Positions 27,706-36,165 of a stretch of DNA of 64,000 nucleotides are shown piece by piece. Where the stretch lies: positions 310,001 through 374,000 of the forward strand of contig NZ_MLCE01000023.1 in NCBI RefSeq assembly GCF_002300165.1. Reading direction: 5' to 3'. The translations under genes and the position numbers were made by a program. The stretch's first letter is position 1. Each line of letters starts with the position of its first letter. This stretch comes from Streptomyces sp. Tue6028 (GTDB lineage Bacteria > Actinomycetota > Actinomycetes > Streptomycetales > Streptomycetaceae). The notes under the pieces were generated by a model. The model made no database searches and was not told the origin of the DNA. It saw only the letters and a program-made list of their open reading frames with translations.

Positions 27706-29149
27706 CGAGGTACGCCTCCAGGCCGTGACGACCGCCCTCGCGGCCGAAGCCCGACTCCTTGTAGCCGCCGAACGGCGAGGTCGGGTCGAACTTGTTGAAC
27801 GTGTTGGACCAGACGACACCGGCGCGGAGCTTGTTCGCCACCGCCAGGATGCGGGAGCCCTTCTCCGTCCAGATGCCCGCCGACAGGCCGTACTGGGAGT
27901 TGTTGGCCTTGGCGACCGCCTCGTCCGGGGTGCGGAAGGTCAGGACCGACAGCACCGGGCCGAAGATCTCGTCCCGGGCGATGGTGTGCGCCTGGGTGAC
28001 GTTCGTGAACAGCGTCGGCGCGAACCAGTAGCCGGACGAGGGCAGTTCGCAGGCCGGCGACCAGCGCTCGGCGCCCTCGGCCTCGCCCTTGTCCGCGAGC
28101 GCGGTGATCCGCGCCAGCTGCTCGGCGGAGTTGATCGCACCGATGTCGGTGTTCTTGTCGAGCGGGTCGCCCAGACGCAGGGTGGACAGCCGGCGCTTGA
28201 GGGAGTCCAGCAGCTCGTCGTGGATCGACTCCTGGACGAGCAGGCGGGAGCCCGCGCAGCAGACCTGGCCCTGGTTGAAGAAGATGCCGCTGACGATGCC
28301 CTCGACGGCCTGGTCGATCGGGGCGTCGTCGAAGACGATGTTCGCGCCCTTGCCGCCCAGTTCGAGCGTGACCTTCTTGTCGGTGCCCGCGACCTGACGG
28401 GCGATCGCCTTGCCGACGGCGGTGGAGCCGGTGAAGGCCACCTTGTTCACGTCCGGGTGCTCGACGAGCGCCGCGCCCGCGTCGCCGTACCCCGGAAGGA
28501 TGTTGACGACGCCCTTGGGCAGGCCCGCCTGGCGGCAGATGTCCGCGAAGAATAGGGCGCTCAGCGGCGTGGTCTCGGCGGGCTTCAGTACGACCGTGTT
28601 GCCGGTCGCCAGCGCCGGGGCGATCTTCCACGCCAGCATCAGCAGCGGGAAGTTCCAGGGGATGACCTGGCCCGCGACGCCGAGGGGCCGGGGGTCCGCG
28701 CCGAAGCCGGCGTGGTCGAGCTTGTCGGCCCAGCCCGCGTAGTAGAAGAAGTGCGCGGCGACCAGGGGGAGGTCCGCGTCGCGGGTCTCCTTGATGGGCT
28801 TGCCGTTGTCCAGCGTCTCCAGGACGGCGAGCTCACGGGAGCGCTCCTGGATGATCCGCGCGATGCGGAAGAGGTACTTGGCGCGCTCGGAGCCGGGCAG
28901 CGCCGACCACTTCTCGAACGCCTTGCGGGCCGCCTTCACGGCACGGTCCACGTCCTCGGCGCCGGCCTGGGCGACCTCGGAGAGGACCTCCTCGGTGGCG
29001 GGGCTGACGGTCTTGAAGACCCTGCCGTCCGCCGCCTCGGTGAACTCGCCGTCGATGAAGAGCCCGTACGACGGGGCGATGTCGACGACCGCGCGGGACT
29101 CCGGCGCGGGCGCGTACTCGAATGCGGATGACCGCTTCTCGATGGTCAT
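27698..29149 (-). CDS. NAD(P)-dependent aldehyde dehydrogenase
   Basis: 483-residue active-type aldehyde dehydrogenase. PWNFP at about 164-168, Glu263 in TLELGGKGANIVF, nucleophile Cys297 in NQGQVCCAGS, and C-terminal EIFGPVLSVLTF and SPFGGYKESGFGRE. ATG 29149. It lies 5 bp downstream of deoC and overlaps the truncated ALDH. In this operon the probable substrate is acetaldehyde released from deoxyribose-5-phosphate by DeoC, giving acetate; this comes from context, not from residues. Confidence 0.93.
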   Translation of the reverse strand: MTIEKRSSAFEYAPAPESRAVVDIAPSYGLFIDGEFTEAADGRVFKTVSPATEEVLSEVAQAGAEDVDRAVKAARKAFEKWSALPGSERAKYLFRIARIIQERSRELAVLETLDNGKPIKETRDADLPLVAAHFFYYAGWADKLDHAGFGADPRPLGVAGQVIPWNFPLLMLAWKIAPALATGNTVVLKPAETTPLSALFFADICRQAGLPKGVVNILPGYGDAGAALVEHPDVNKVAFTGSTAVGKAIARQVAGTDKKVTLELGGKGANIVFDDAPIDQAVEGIVSGIFFNQGQVCCAGSRLLVQESIHDELLDSLKRRLSTLRLGDPLDKNTDIGAINSAEQLARITALADKGEAEGAERWSPACELPSSGYWFAPTLFTNVTQAHTIARDEIFGPVLSVLTFRTPDEAVAKANNSQYGLSAGIWTEKGSRILAVANKLRAGVVWSNTFNKFDPTSPFGGYKESGFGREGGRHGLEAYLDV

Positions 29150-29154
29150 GGTGA

Positions 29155-30111
29155 TCAGTCCACCGTCACGTAGTCGGGGCCGGAGTAGCGGCCGGTGGCC
29201 AGCTTCTGACGCTGCATCAGCAGGTCGTTCAGGAGCGAGGAGGCGCCGAAGCGGAACCAGTGGTTGTCGAGCCAGTCCTCGCCCGCCGTCTCGTTCACCA
29301 GGACCAGGAACTTGATGGCGTCCTTGGAGGTGCGGATGCCGCCGGCCGGCTTCACGCCGACCTGCACCCCGGTCTGCGCGCGGAAGTCGCGGACCGCCTC
29401 CAGCATGAGCAGCGTGTTCGCCGGCGTCGCGTTCACGGCGACCTTGCCGGTGGAGGTCTTGATGAAGTCCGCCCCGGCCAGCATGCCGAGCCAGGAGGCG
29501 CGGCGGATGTTGTCGTACGTCGACAGCTCGCCGGTCTCGAAGATGACCTTCAGGCGCGCGGCGCCCGAGGCCTCCTTCACGGCGACGATCTCCTCGTACA
29601 CCTTCATGTAGTGGCCCGCGAGGAAGGCCCCGCGGTCGATGACCATGTCGATCTCGTCGGCACCCGCGGCGACGGCGTCACGCACGTCGGCCAGCTTCAC
29701 ATCGAGCGCGGCGCGGCCCGCCGGGAAGGCGGTGGCCACCGAGGCGACCTTCACGCCGGAGCCGGCGACGGCCTCCTTGGCGACGGCCACCATGTCGGGA
29801 TAGACGCAGACCGCGGCCGTGGTGGGGGTCGCGGGGTCGGTCGGGTCGGGGTGGACCGCCTTGGCGCCGAGCGCCCGGACCTTGCCCGGGGTGTCCGCGC
29901 CTTCCAGCGTCGTCAGGTCGACCATCGAGATGGCGAGGTCGATGGCGTACGCCTTCGCGGTGGTCTTGATGGAACGGGTGCCGAGCGAGGCGGCGCGCGC
30001 CTCCAGGCCGACCGCGTCGACGCCGGGCAGCCCATGGAGGAAGCGGCGCAGCGTGCTGTCGGACGCGGTGGCGTCAGCGAGGGCAGCGGGTGCAGAGGTG
30101 GGCATGGTCAC
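29155..30111 (-). CDS. deoC: Deoxyribose-phosphate aldolase
   Basis: Cleaves 2-deoxyribose-5-phosphate to acetaldehyde and glyceraldehyde-3-phosphate. 318-residue class I aldolase with the Schiff-base lysine in ADFIKTSTGK, the second Lys in VGVKPAGGIRTS, and a DeoC-specific GADEIDMVIDRGAFLAGHY. Starts at GTG 30111, which is 6 nt from a -10 box; ATG 30105 is alternative. First gene of the deoC-aldH-aldH' operon, with a perfect operator overlapping the promoter region. Confidence 0.95.
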   Translation of the reverse strand: MTMPTSAPAALADATASDSTLRRFLHGLPGVDAVGLEARAASLGTRSIKTTAKAYAIDLAISMVDLTTLEGADTPGKVRALGAKAVHPDPTDPATPTTAAVCVYPDMVAVAKEAVAGSGVKVASVATAFPAGRAALDVKLADVRDAVAAGADEIDMVIDRGAFLAGHYMKVYEEIVAVKEASGAARLKVIFETGELSTYDNIRRASWLGMLAGADFIKTSTGKVAVNATPANTLLMLEAVRDFRAQTGVQVGVKPAGGIRTSKDAIKFLVLVNETAGEDWLDNHWFRFGASSLLNDLLMQRQKLATGRYSGPDYVTVD

Positions 30112-30136
30112 CAGACGAGCATATCTACGCGCGTAG
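30112..30136 (-). promoter_or_regulatory. Leaderless deoC promoter and nucleoside-regulon operator
   Basis: On the minus strand CTACGCGCGTAG (30136-30125), 1 nt, TATGCT (-10, 30123-30118), 6 nt, GTG. The operator abuts the -10 box. Confidence 0.7.
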
Positions 30137-30324
30137 CGGCTGTACACCCCCGGGGCGGGAGTGGGTGCCTTCTTCGCTCTCCGTGTCGGGGCGCTCCCTG
30201 GGCGGAGCGGGGCCGGGCCGTGGCCTTGGCTGTCCGTCCGCATCCGGATTCCGGATCGGGGTGGTCCCGTCCGTTCCTCCCCATTCTGCGGCCGGACGGG
30301 ATGTCGCCCCCTCCGCCCCTGCCC

Positions 30325-30576
30325 GTCCCTTGCCCCGGGGCTCCGCCCCGGAACCCCGCTCCTCAAGCGCCGGAGGGGCTGGGTCTTGCCGGGGGAGTGT
30401 CGGGGCGGGTGGGAGTCACCCGTCCCTTGCCCTGGGGCTCCGCCCCGGACCCCGCTCCTCAAGCAGCCGGAGGGGCTGGATCATGCCCGTCCGGGGAGGG
30501 AGCCATCCGTCCTTTGGCCCCGGGTTCCGCCCCGGAGGCCGTTCCTCGGACGCCGGAGGGGCTGGATCCTGCCGGG
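30325..30576 (+). repeat. Three imperfect copies of a Streptomyces intergenic repeat
   Basis: Copies at about 30325-30395, 30423-30490 and 30507-30576 share CTTTGCCCCGGGGCTCCGCC-like starts, CCCCGCTCCTCAAGC centres and GCCGGAGGGGCTGG ends, each foldable into a hairpin. Similar G/C-rich palindromic units are scattered through Streptomyces spacers. They occupy much of the gene-free stretch 30137-30807. Confidence 0.75.
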
Positions 30577-30703
30577 AGTGTCCTGGGGCGCCACCCGGTG
30601 GGCCGACCGGGCAGTGAGGAAGTCCCGGAGGGCTCGGGGCGGCCGGGCGGGGCCGAAGCCGTGCGGTCGGCCGGTGGGCCGCCTGCCGGTGGGCCGTCGG
30701 TCG

Positions 30704-30769
30704 GTGGGGAGGCTTCAGGGAGGCCGGAGGCGGCTGGTGGGGAGGCTTCCGGGAGGCCGGGGGCGGCTG
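30704..30769 (+). repeat. 33-bp direct repeat, two copies
   Basis: A 33-bp unit beginning GTGGGGAGGCTTC and ending GGCGGCTG (30704-30736) is repeated with two substitutions at 30737-30769, and a partial third copy follows. Non-coding. Confidence 0.8.
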
Positions 30770-30807
30770 GTGGGCGGGGTAGGGGTGGGGGTGGTGGGGG
30801 CGTCGGG

Positions 30808-30820
30808 CACAATCGGGGCC
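30808..30820 (+). promoter_or_regulatory. Leaderless-type -10 box of the PH-domain gene
   Basis: CACAAT (30808-30813) and 7 nt to ATG 30821. A weaker fit than TANNNT. Confidence 0.3.
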
Positions 30821-31501
30821 ATGAGCACCCCGGACCCCCAGTCACCCGTACCGGACGCCTCGCGACCCGAGTCGAAGGACCGGATCTACCGGTCGCCCGC
30901 CGGTATCGCGGGCGGCGCCCTGCTGCTCCTCATCGCGGGCTGGCTCGGCGTCGACGCGCTGATCTCGGGGCACGGCCGCACCCCCTGGCTGGCCCTCGCC
31001 GCGCTGATCCTCGTCGTCCCGCTGGTGTCCGCGTTCACCCTGCGGCCCGCGGTCTTCGCGAACGAGGACCGGCTGCGCGTCCGCAACCCGTTCCGCGTCA
31101 TCGTGCTGCCCTGGGCCCAGGTCGCCTCCCTGCGCTCCAGCTACTCCAACGAGGTCGTCGCCGCCTCCGGCACGAAGTACCAGCTGTGGGCGGTGCCCGT
31201 CTCGCTGCGCGCCCGCAAGAAGGTCGCCAAGCAGCAGGCGCGTGCCGCCGACGGCGACGGACGCCGTCCGGGCTCGGCGGGCCGCCCGTCGCCGCTGGGC
31301 TTCGGCCGCTCCCACCAGCCCGCCACCGCGCCGACCCGTGCCACGACCGACCAGATCATGGACGATCTGCGCCGGCTCGCGGAGACCAGGGCCGGCGAGC
31401 CGAGCGCACAGGGCGAGGTCACCGTGCGCTGGGCGTACGAGGTGATGGGACCCGCGATCGCCGGGGCGGTCCTGCTCGCCATCCTGCTGGCGACGGGCTG
31501 A
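30821..31501 (+). CDS. PH-domain (bPH) membrane protein
   Basis: 226-residue protein: short polar N-terminus, two membrane segments (GIAGGALLLLIAGWLGVDAL and WLALAALILVVPLVSAF), a bacterial PH-like domain (AVFANEDRLRVRNPFRVIVL, WAQVASLRSSYSNEVVAA), a charged linker, and a C-terminal membrane segment (PAIAGAVLLAILLATG). Common in actinobacteria; role unknown. The segment between the PH part and the last helix is rich in Arg, Gly and Pro and probably disordered. Confidence 0.82.
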   Translation: MSTPDPQSPVPDASRPESKDRIYRSPAGIAGGALLLLIAGWLGVDALISGHGRTPWLALAALILVVPLVSAFTLRPAVFANEDRLRVRNPFRVIVLPWAQVASLRSSYSNEVVAASGTKYQLWAVPVSLRARKKVAKQQARAADGDGRRPGSAGRPSPLGFGRSHQPATAPTRATTDQIMDDLRRLAETRAGEPSAQGEVTVRWAYEVMGPAIAGAVLLAILLATG

Positions 31502-31526
31502 CCCGCACCCCGCCGGGGCGGCCCGG

Positions 31527-32738
31527 TCACGGCGCGCTCGGCCACACCAGCGCCATGTACGCGCTGCAGTACGCCGAGAGCAGGATCGCGCCGGTCAGTG
31601 CCACGGTGCGGAACCGGGGCGAGGACCGGGCCAGGTGCAGAGCCGCCGGGAGCAGCAGCGGGAAGCCGGGCAGCAGGAAGCGGGCCCGCGGGAAGTAGAC
31701 GCCCCCGCTGCCGAGGACGATCAGCAGCAGGACCCCGGTGAAGACCAGCAGCGGGAGCGGCTGGCGGTCCCAGAGGGACAGCGCGTACAGGGCGACGGAC
31801 ACCAGCAGCGTCACGGTGACCATGACGAGGAACAGTTCGGGCGCCGAGTTCTGCCCGAGGATCTCCCGCAGCCGGCGCAGGGTCTCGGTGCCCCCGTCCC
31901 ACTCGTTGTGCCACATCCGCTGGACGGCGAAGTAGCCGTCCCAGCGGTGCAGCCGCAGGCCCACCCAGCCGACGTACGCCAGCCAGCCGGCGGGGGCGGT
32001 CAGGGCCGCCGCGAGCGCGCGGGCCGAGAACCCGCGGCGCAGCGACAGCAGGGCCGTGACGGTGACCGCCGCGGCGACCGCGATGCCCGTCGGGCGGGTC
32101 AGTCCCGACAGCGCCGCCAGCGAACCGGCCCAGAGCCAGCGGCCGGTGAGCACCGCGTACAGCGACCACGCGGCGAACGCGGTGAACAGCGACTCCGTGT
32201 ACCCCATCCACTCGACCATGCCCACCGGGAGCGCCGCCCACAGCACGGTCAGCAGGACGCCCACGCGGCGGCCGTGCAGATGGCTGCCCACCGCGTGGAT
32301 CCCCCAGGCGGCGGCGAAGGAGCCCACGACGGCGATCGCGACGCCGGTCGTGGCACGGGTGCCCGGGGTGACGGCGGCGACCGCCTTGACGAGCACCGGG
32401 TACAGCGGGAAGAAGGCGAGGTTGTTGGCGTCGTAGGCGGCGCCCAGCAGACGCGTGTAGCCGTGGTCGGCGATGCCGAGGTACCAGTCCGCGTCCCACT
32501 TCGTCGCCAGCAGCGGCCAGACGCCGTGGTGCCGGCGGTGGGCCCACACGGTGAGCACGAGGAGGCCGACGAGGCGTACGGCCGCGTAGGCGAGCAGGGC
32601 GGGGCCCGCGCGGCGCAGCGCGGCGCGGAACCGGGCCGCGACGGTGACCTGCCGCGGCCGGCGTGGGGTGGTGGGGGAGAGTCCGCTCGGGGCGTTCCGG
32701 GGTGGGGCGGTTGTCGGCCGGGAAGCGGTCGAGGACAC
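31527..32738 (-). CDS. Polytopic membrane protein, GPI-mannosyltransferase-like glycosyltransferase
   Basis: 403-residue membrane protein with about ten helices. An early luminal WDADWYLGIADHGY resembles the catalytic Asp-containing loop of GT-C mannosyltransferases (PIG-V-like), followed by AFFPLYPVLV and EWMGYTESLFTAFAAWSLY, typical of that group. GTG 32738 was chosen because CAGGAG lies 7 nt upstream; the frame stays open further 5' but reads as non-coding. Probably transfers a sugar from a polyprenyl donor at the outer membrane face; donor and acceptor unknown. Confidence 0.78.
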   Translation of the reverse strand: MSSTASRPTTAPPRNAPSGLSPTTPRRPRQVTVAARFRAALRRAGPALLAYAAVRLVGLLVLTVWAHRRHHGVWPLLATKWDADWYLGIADHGYTRLLGAAYDANNLAFFPLYPVLVKAVAAVTPGTRATTGVAIAVVGSFAAAWGIHAVGSHLHGRRVGVLLTVLWAALPVGMVEWMGYTESLFTAFAAWSLYAVLTGRWLWAGSLAALSGLTRPTGIAVAAAVTVTALLSLRRGFSARALAAALTAPAGWLAYVGWVGLRLHRWDGYFAVQRMWHNEWDGGTETLRRLREILGQNSAPELFLVMVTVTLLVSVALYALSLWDRQPLPLLVFTGVLLLIVLGSGGVYFPRARFLLPGFPLLLPAALHLARSSPRFRTVALTGAILLSAYCSAYMALVWPSAP

Positions 32739-32907
32739 GCGGCAGCTCCTGGGACTCGGCGGTGCGCTACCGGTAACCGTGCCTCGGTCCCGCGGTGGCG
32801 CCCGGGAGTGCTGCGACAACTGCCGTGCGGAAATCACCCGTAAGGGCGGTGAGGGGAAAGGCGTTCGGTGCGGGCGCGTCCGTTCGACGGGCCCGCACCG
32901 GGCTGCC

Positions 32908-34548
32908 TCAGATGCCGGCGGCGGCCGACAGGTCCCGCTTGATCGCCGCGAGCAGCGCGGTGGCCTCGGCATGGGCCTCGGGGAGGCCGTCCCGGGAACC
33001 CACCGGCACCACGACCTCCAGGTAGCACTTCAACTTCGGCTCCGTGCCGCTCGGGCGGACGACGACCCGCGCGCCGTCCAGCGTGTAGCGCAGGCCGTCC
33101 GTGGGCGGGAGGGTGTCCGTGCCCTTGGTCAGGTCCTCGGCGTTCGTGATCGCCAGACCGCCGAGCCGCGTCGGCGGCCGCTCGCGCAGGCGCAGCATGG
33201 CGTCGGCGATGACGGTCAGGTCCTCCACCCGGACCGACAGCTGGTCGGTGGCGTGCAGGCCGTACTCGACGGCGATGTCGTCGAGGAGGTCCAGCAGGGT
33301 CCGTCCCTGCTCCTTGAGCTCGGAGGCGAGCTCGGTGATCAGGAGGGCGGCGGTGATGCCGTCCTTGTCGCGCACGCCGTCCGGGTCGACGCAGTAGCCG
33401 AGCGCCTCCTCGTACCCGTAGCGCAGCCCGTCCGCGCGGGCGATCCACTTGAAGCCGGTGAGGGTCTCCACGTACGGCAGGCCGGCCTTCTCGGCGATCC
33501 GGCCGAGCAGGGACGAGGAGACGATCGACTCGGCGAAGGTGCCGCGCGCCCCGCGGCGCACCAGGTGCTCGCCGAGCAGCGCGCCGACCTCGTCACCGCG
33601 CAGCATCCGCCAGTCGCCCGCTTCGCCGCGCTCCTTGACGGCCACCGCGCAGCGGTCGGCGTCGGGGTCGTTCGCGACGATCAGGTCGGGGCCGGTCTCG
33701 CGGGCCTTCGCGAAGGCGAGGTCCATCGCGCCGGGCTCTTCCGGGTTCGGGAAGGCGACGGTCGGGAAGTCCGGGTCCGGCTCGGCCTGTTCGGCGACCA
33801 GGACCGGCGCGGGGAAGCCCGCCCGGTCGAAGGCCGCGAGCAGCACGTCCTTGCCGACGCCGTGCATCGCCGTGTAGACGGTGCGGGCGGTACGCGGCGA
33901 CCCCTTGGCCAGCACGGCGTCCGTACGGGCCAGATAGGCGTCCAGGACGTCCTCGCCGAGGGTCTCCCAGCCGGACTCCGGACGGGGCACGTCGGCGAGC
34001 GCGCGGACGGCGTCGATCTCGGCCGCGATCTCCGCGTCCGCCGGGGGGACGATCTGCGAACCGTCGCCCAGGTAGACCTTGTAGCCGTTGTCGCGGGGCG
34101 GGTTGTGGCTGGCCGTGACCTCGACGCCCGCCACCGCGCCGAGGTGCCGGATGGCGAAGGCGAGGACGGGAGTGGGCAGTGGCCGGGGGAGCACGGCGGC
34201 GCGCAGCCCCGCGCCGGTCATCACCGCAGCGGTGTCGCGCGCGAAGTCAGCGGACTTGTGACGGGCGTCGTAGCCGACGACGACGAGACCGCCGGCCTGC
34301 CCGGCGGCCTTCAGGTAGGCGGCCAGACCCGCGGCGGCGCGTATGACGACGGAGCGGTTCATCCGCATCGGGCCCGCGCCGAGCTCGCCGCGCAGGCCGG
34401 CGGTGCCGAACTGCAGGGTGCCGCTGAAGCGCTCGGCGATCTCCGTGACGTCCCCGGCGTCGATCAACGCGGCGAGTTCCGCACGGGTGTCCGCGTCGGG
34501 GTCCTCGGCCAGCCACGCCTCGGCCCGTGCGATGAGTTCGTCCTGCAC
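32908..34548 (-). CDS. Phosphohexomutase-family enzyme, probable phosphopentomutase
   Basis: Alpha-D-phosphohexomutase family, 546 residues from GTG 34548 (GTG 34596 gives 562). Active-site serine loop TASHNPPRDNGYKVY, metal loop NDPDADR, sugar loop GYEEALGY and phosphate-binding RPSGTEPKLK are intact. Sequence alone suggests phosphomanno- or phosphoglucomutase. It lies just downstream of purine nucleoside phosphorylase in the same operon and inside a deoxyribose catabolic regulon lacking a classical deoB, so interconversion of (deoxy)ribose-1- and 5-phosphate is likely. Confidence 0.9.
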   Translation of the reverse strand: MQDELIARAEAWLAEDPDADTRAELAALIDAGDVTEIAERFSGTLQFGTAGLRGELGAGPMRMNRSVVIRAAAGLAAYLKAAGQAGGLVVVGYDARHKSADFARDTAAVMTGAGLRAAVLPRPLPTPVLAFAIRHLGAVAGVEVTASHNPPRDNGYKVYLGDGSQIVPPADAEIAAEIDAVRALADVPRPESGWETLGEDVLDAYLARTDAVLAKGSPRTARTVYTAMHGVGKDVLLAAFDRAGFPAPVLVAEQAEPDPDFPTVAFPNPEEPGAMDLAFAKARETGPDLIVANDPDADRCAVAVKERGEAGDWRMLRGDEVGALLGEHLVRRGARGTFAESIVSSSLLGRIAEKAGLPYVETLTGFKWIARADGLRYGYEEALGYCVDPDGVRDKDGITAALLITELASELKEQGRTLLDLLDDIAVEYGLHATDQLSVRVEDLTVIADAMLRLRERPPTRLGGLAITNAEDLTKGTDTLPPTDGLRYTLDGARVVVRPSGTEPKLKCYLEVVVPVGSRDGLPEAHAEATALLAAIKRDLSAAAGI

Positions 34549-34659
34549 CTCGGGTGAACCTCTCTCTTCGTCTTCTACGTCACCGGCGGCCGTCACGACG
34601 GGTCCGCCCCTGCGCCCCTGTCGTCCCCCAGGGGCCGGGGAACCGCGGCCGGAGCCGGA

Positions 34660-35484
34660 CTACAGCCGGTCCAGCACCTGGGTGAGCAGCTCGCCCATGC
34701 GGGCGGCGGAGTCGCGGCCGGCCTGGAGGACCTCCTCGTGGTTGAGGGGTTCACCCGTCATGCCCGCGGCGAGGTTGGTGACGAGGGAGATGCCGAGCAC
34801 CTCGGCGCCCGCCTCACGCGCGGCGATGGCTTCCAGGGTCGTCGACATGCCCACCAGGTCCGCGCCGATGACCCGGGCCATCCGGATCTCGGCGGGCGTC
34901 TCGTAGTGCGGCCCGGGGAACTGGGCGTAGACGCCCTCCTCCAGGCTGGGGTCGACCTCCTTGCACAGCGCGCGCAGCCGCGGCGAGTACAGGTCCGTCA
35001 GGTCCACGAAGTTCGCGCCGACGATCGGCGAGGCGGCCGTCAGGTTGATGTGGTCGCTGATCAGCACCGGCTGCCCGGGGCGCATGCCCTCGCGCAGACC
35101 GCCGCAGCCGTTGGTGAGCACGATGGTCTTGCAGCCGGCGGCGACGGCGGTCCGCACGCCGTGCGCGACGGAGGCGACGCCGCGACCCTCGTAGTAGTGG
35201 GTGCGGCCCAGGAAGACCAGGGCCCGCTTGTCACCGAGCCGGTACGAGCGGATCGTGCCGCCGTGCCCCTCGACGGCCGGCGGGGGGAACCCGGGCAGCT
35301 CGGTGACCTGGAACTCGGCCTCGGGGGAGCCGAGGGCGTCCACGGCCGGAGCCCAGCCGGAGCCCATCACGAGGGCGACGTCGTGGGTCTCGGCGCCGGT
35401 CAGCTCGCGCAGACGCGAGGCGGCGGCGTCGGCGGCGGCGTAGGGGTCGCCCTGGATGTCGTCCGGAAGAAGAGATGCGTTCAC
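34660..35484 (-). CDS. Purine nucleoside phosphorylase
   Basis: Phosphorolyses inosine, guanosine and deoxy forms to base and (deoxy)ribose-1-phosphate. 274-residue trimeric-type (PNP/MTAP family 2) enzyme with VALVMGSGW, LGRTHYYEGRG, VLTNGCGGLREGM and substrate loop EIRMARVIGADLVGMSTTLE. GTG 35484 lies 6 nt from the -10 box and is leaderless. First gene of an operon with the mutase; an exact operator lies upstream. Confidence 0.93.
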   Translation of the reverse strand: MNASLLPDDIQGDPYAAADAAASRLRELTGAETHDVALVMGSGWAPAVDALGSPEAEFQVTELPGFPPPAVEGHGGTIRSYRLGDKRALVFLGRTHYYEGRGVASVAHGVRTAVAAGCKTIVLTNGCGGLREGMRPGQPVLISDHINLTAASPIVGANFVDLTDLYSPRLRALCKEVDPSLEEGVYAQFPGPHYETPAEIRMARVIGADLVGMSTTLEAIAAREAGAEVLGISLVTNLAAGMTGEPLNHEEVLQAGRDSAARMGELLTQVLDRL

Positions 35485-35520
35485 GCGATGAGCGTAGCCG
35501 GTCTTGGCCTACGCGCGTAG
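35485..35520 (-). promoter_or_regulatory. Leaderless pnp promoter and nucleoside-regulon operator
   Basis: On the minus strand CTACGCGCGTAG (35520-35509), 12 nt, TACGCT (-10, 35496-35491), 6 nt, GTG 35484. Confidence 0.7.
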
Positions 35521-35610
35521 ATGACGGAGCTCACGGTCTTGCGATCGTTGTCTTGTCGTTTCCGACAAGACGCGCGGCGGAAGACGGGAGAGGTGATCTT
35601 CGCGGCGTGC

Positions 35611-36048
35611 TCAGCAGGGCCGCTTGCGGAGCTCCATGACGTAGTCGTGCGGCGCCCCGGCCGACTCCGCCGCGTCGGCGACCTCGCCGAGGTAGCGCGC
35701 CGAGGGGAGGCCGCCCTCGTACCCGTTGAGGACGTACACCCACGCGGATTCCTCGCCCTCCAGCGTGTGCACGCGTACGCGCATCCGCCGGTAGACGTCG
35801 AGGCCGACCCCCTCCCAGCGGTCCATGGAGTCCTCGTCCGGCGGGGCGATGTCGTACAGCGCCACGAACACCTGCGAGCCCGGCGCCTCGACGATCGTCG
35901 CGAGCGCACCCTCCCAGCCCATGTGCTCCCCGCCGAACGTGAGCCGCCAGCCGTTCAGCCAGCCGATGGCGCGGAGCGGCGAATGCGGGGCGCGGCGCGT
36001 CATCAGCCGCGGGTCGAGATTGCCGGCGTACGCGGCGTAGAGCGACAT
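35611..36048 (-). CDS. Gamma-glutamylcyclotransferase-like protein
   Basis: 145-residue GGCT/AIG2-like fold: opening LYAAYAGNLDPRLM (the nucleotide-like loop YGSNL is here YAGNL), WRLTFGGEHMGWEGALATI, and the segment QVFVALYDIAPPDEDSMDRW that normally carries the catalytic Glu. ATG 36048 is 7 nt after TACCCT on the minus strand, implying a leaderless transcript. Could open gamma-glutamyl amides to oxoproline; the substrate is unknown. Divergent from lpdA. Confidence 0.8.
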   Translation of the reverse strand: MSLYAAYAGNLDPRLMTRRAPHSPLRAIGWLNGWRLTFGGEHMGWEGALATIVEAPGSQVFVALYDIAPPDEDSMDRWEGVGLDVYRRMRVRVHTLEGEESAWVYVLNGYEGGLPSARYLGEVADAAESAGAPHDYVMELRKRPC

Positions 36049-36061
36049 GCGGTCGAGGGTA
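36049..36061 (-). promoter_or_regulatory. Leaderless-type -10 box of the GGCT gene
   Basis: TACCCT (36061-36056) and 7 nt to ATG 36048. Confidence 0.45.
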
Positions 36062-36152
36062 CGGCAGTGGACCCGTGCGCCTCTCGCGTAACAGAAGTGG
36101 CTCGAAAGCACGCGCGTCGGCCCCCGGGGCGTCGGCACCTTGAAGCGTGCGG

Positions 36153-36165
36153 GACAATGGAGTAC
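36153..36165 (+). promoter_or_regulatory. Leaderless-type -10 box of lpdA
   Basis: GACAAT (36153-36158) and 7 nt to GTG 36166. ATG 36157 would lie inside this box. Confidence 0.3.
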
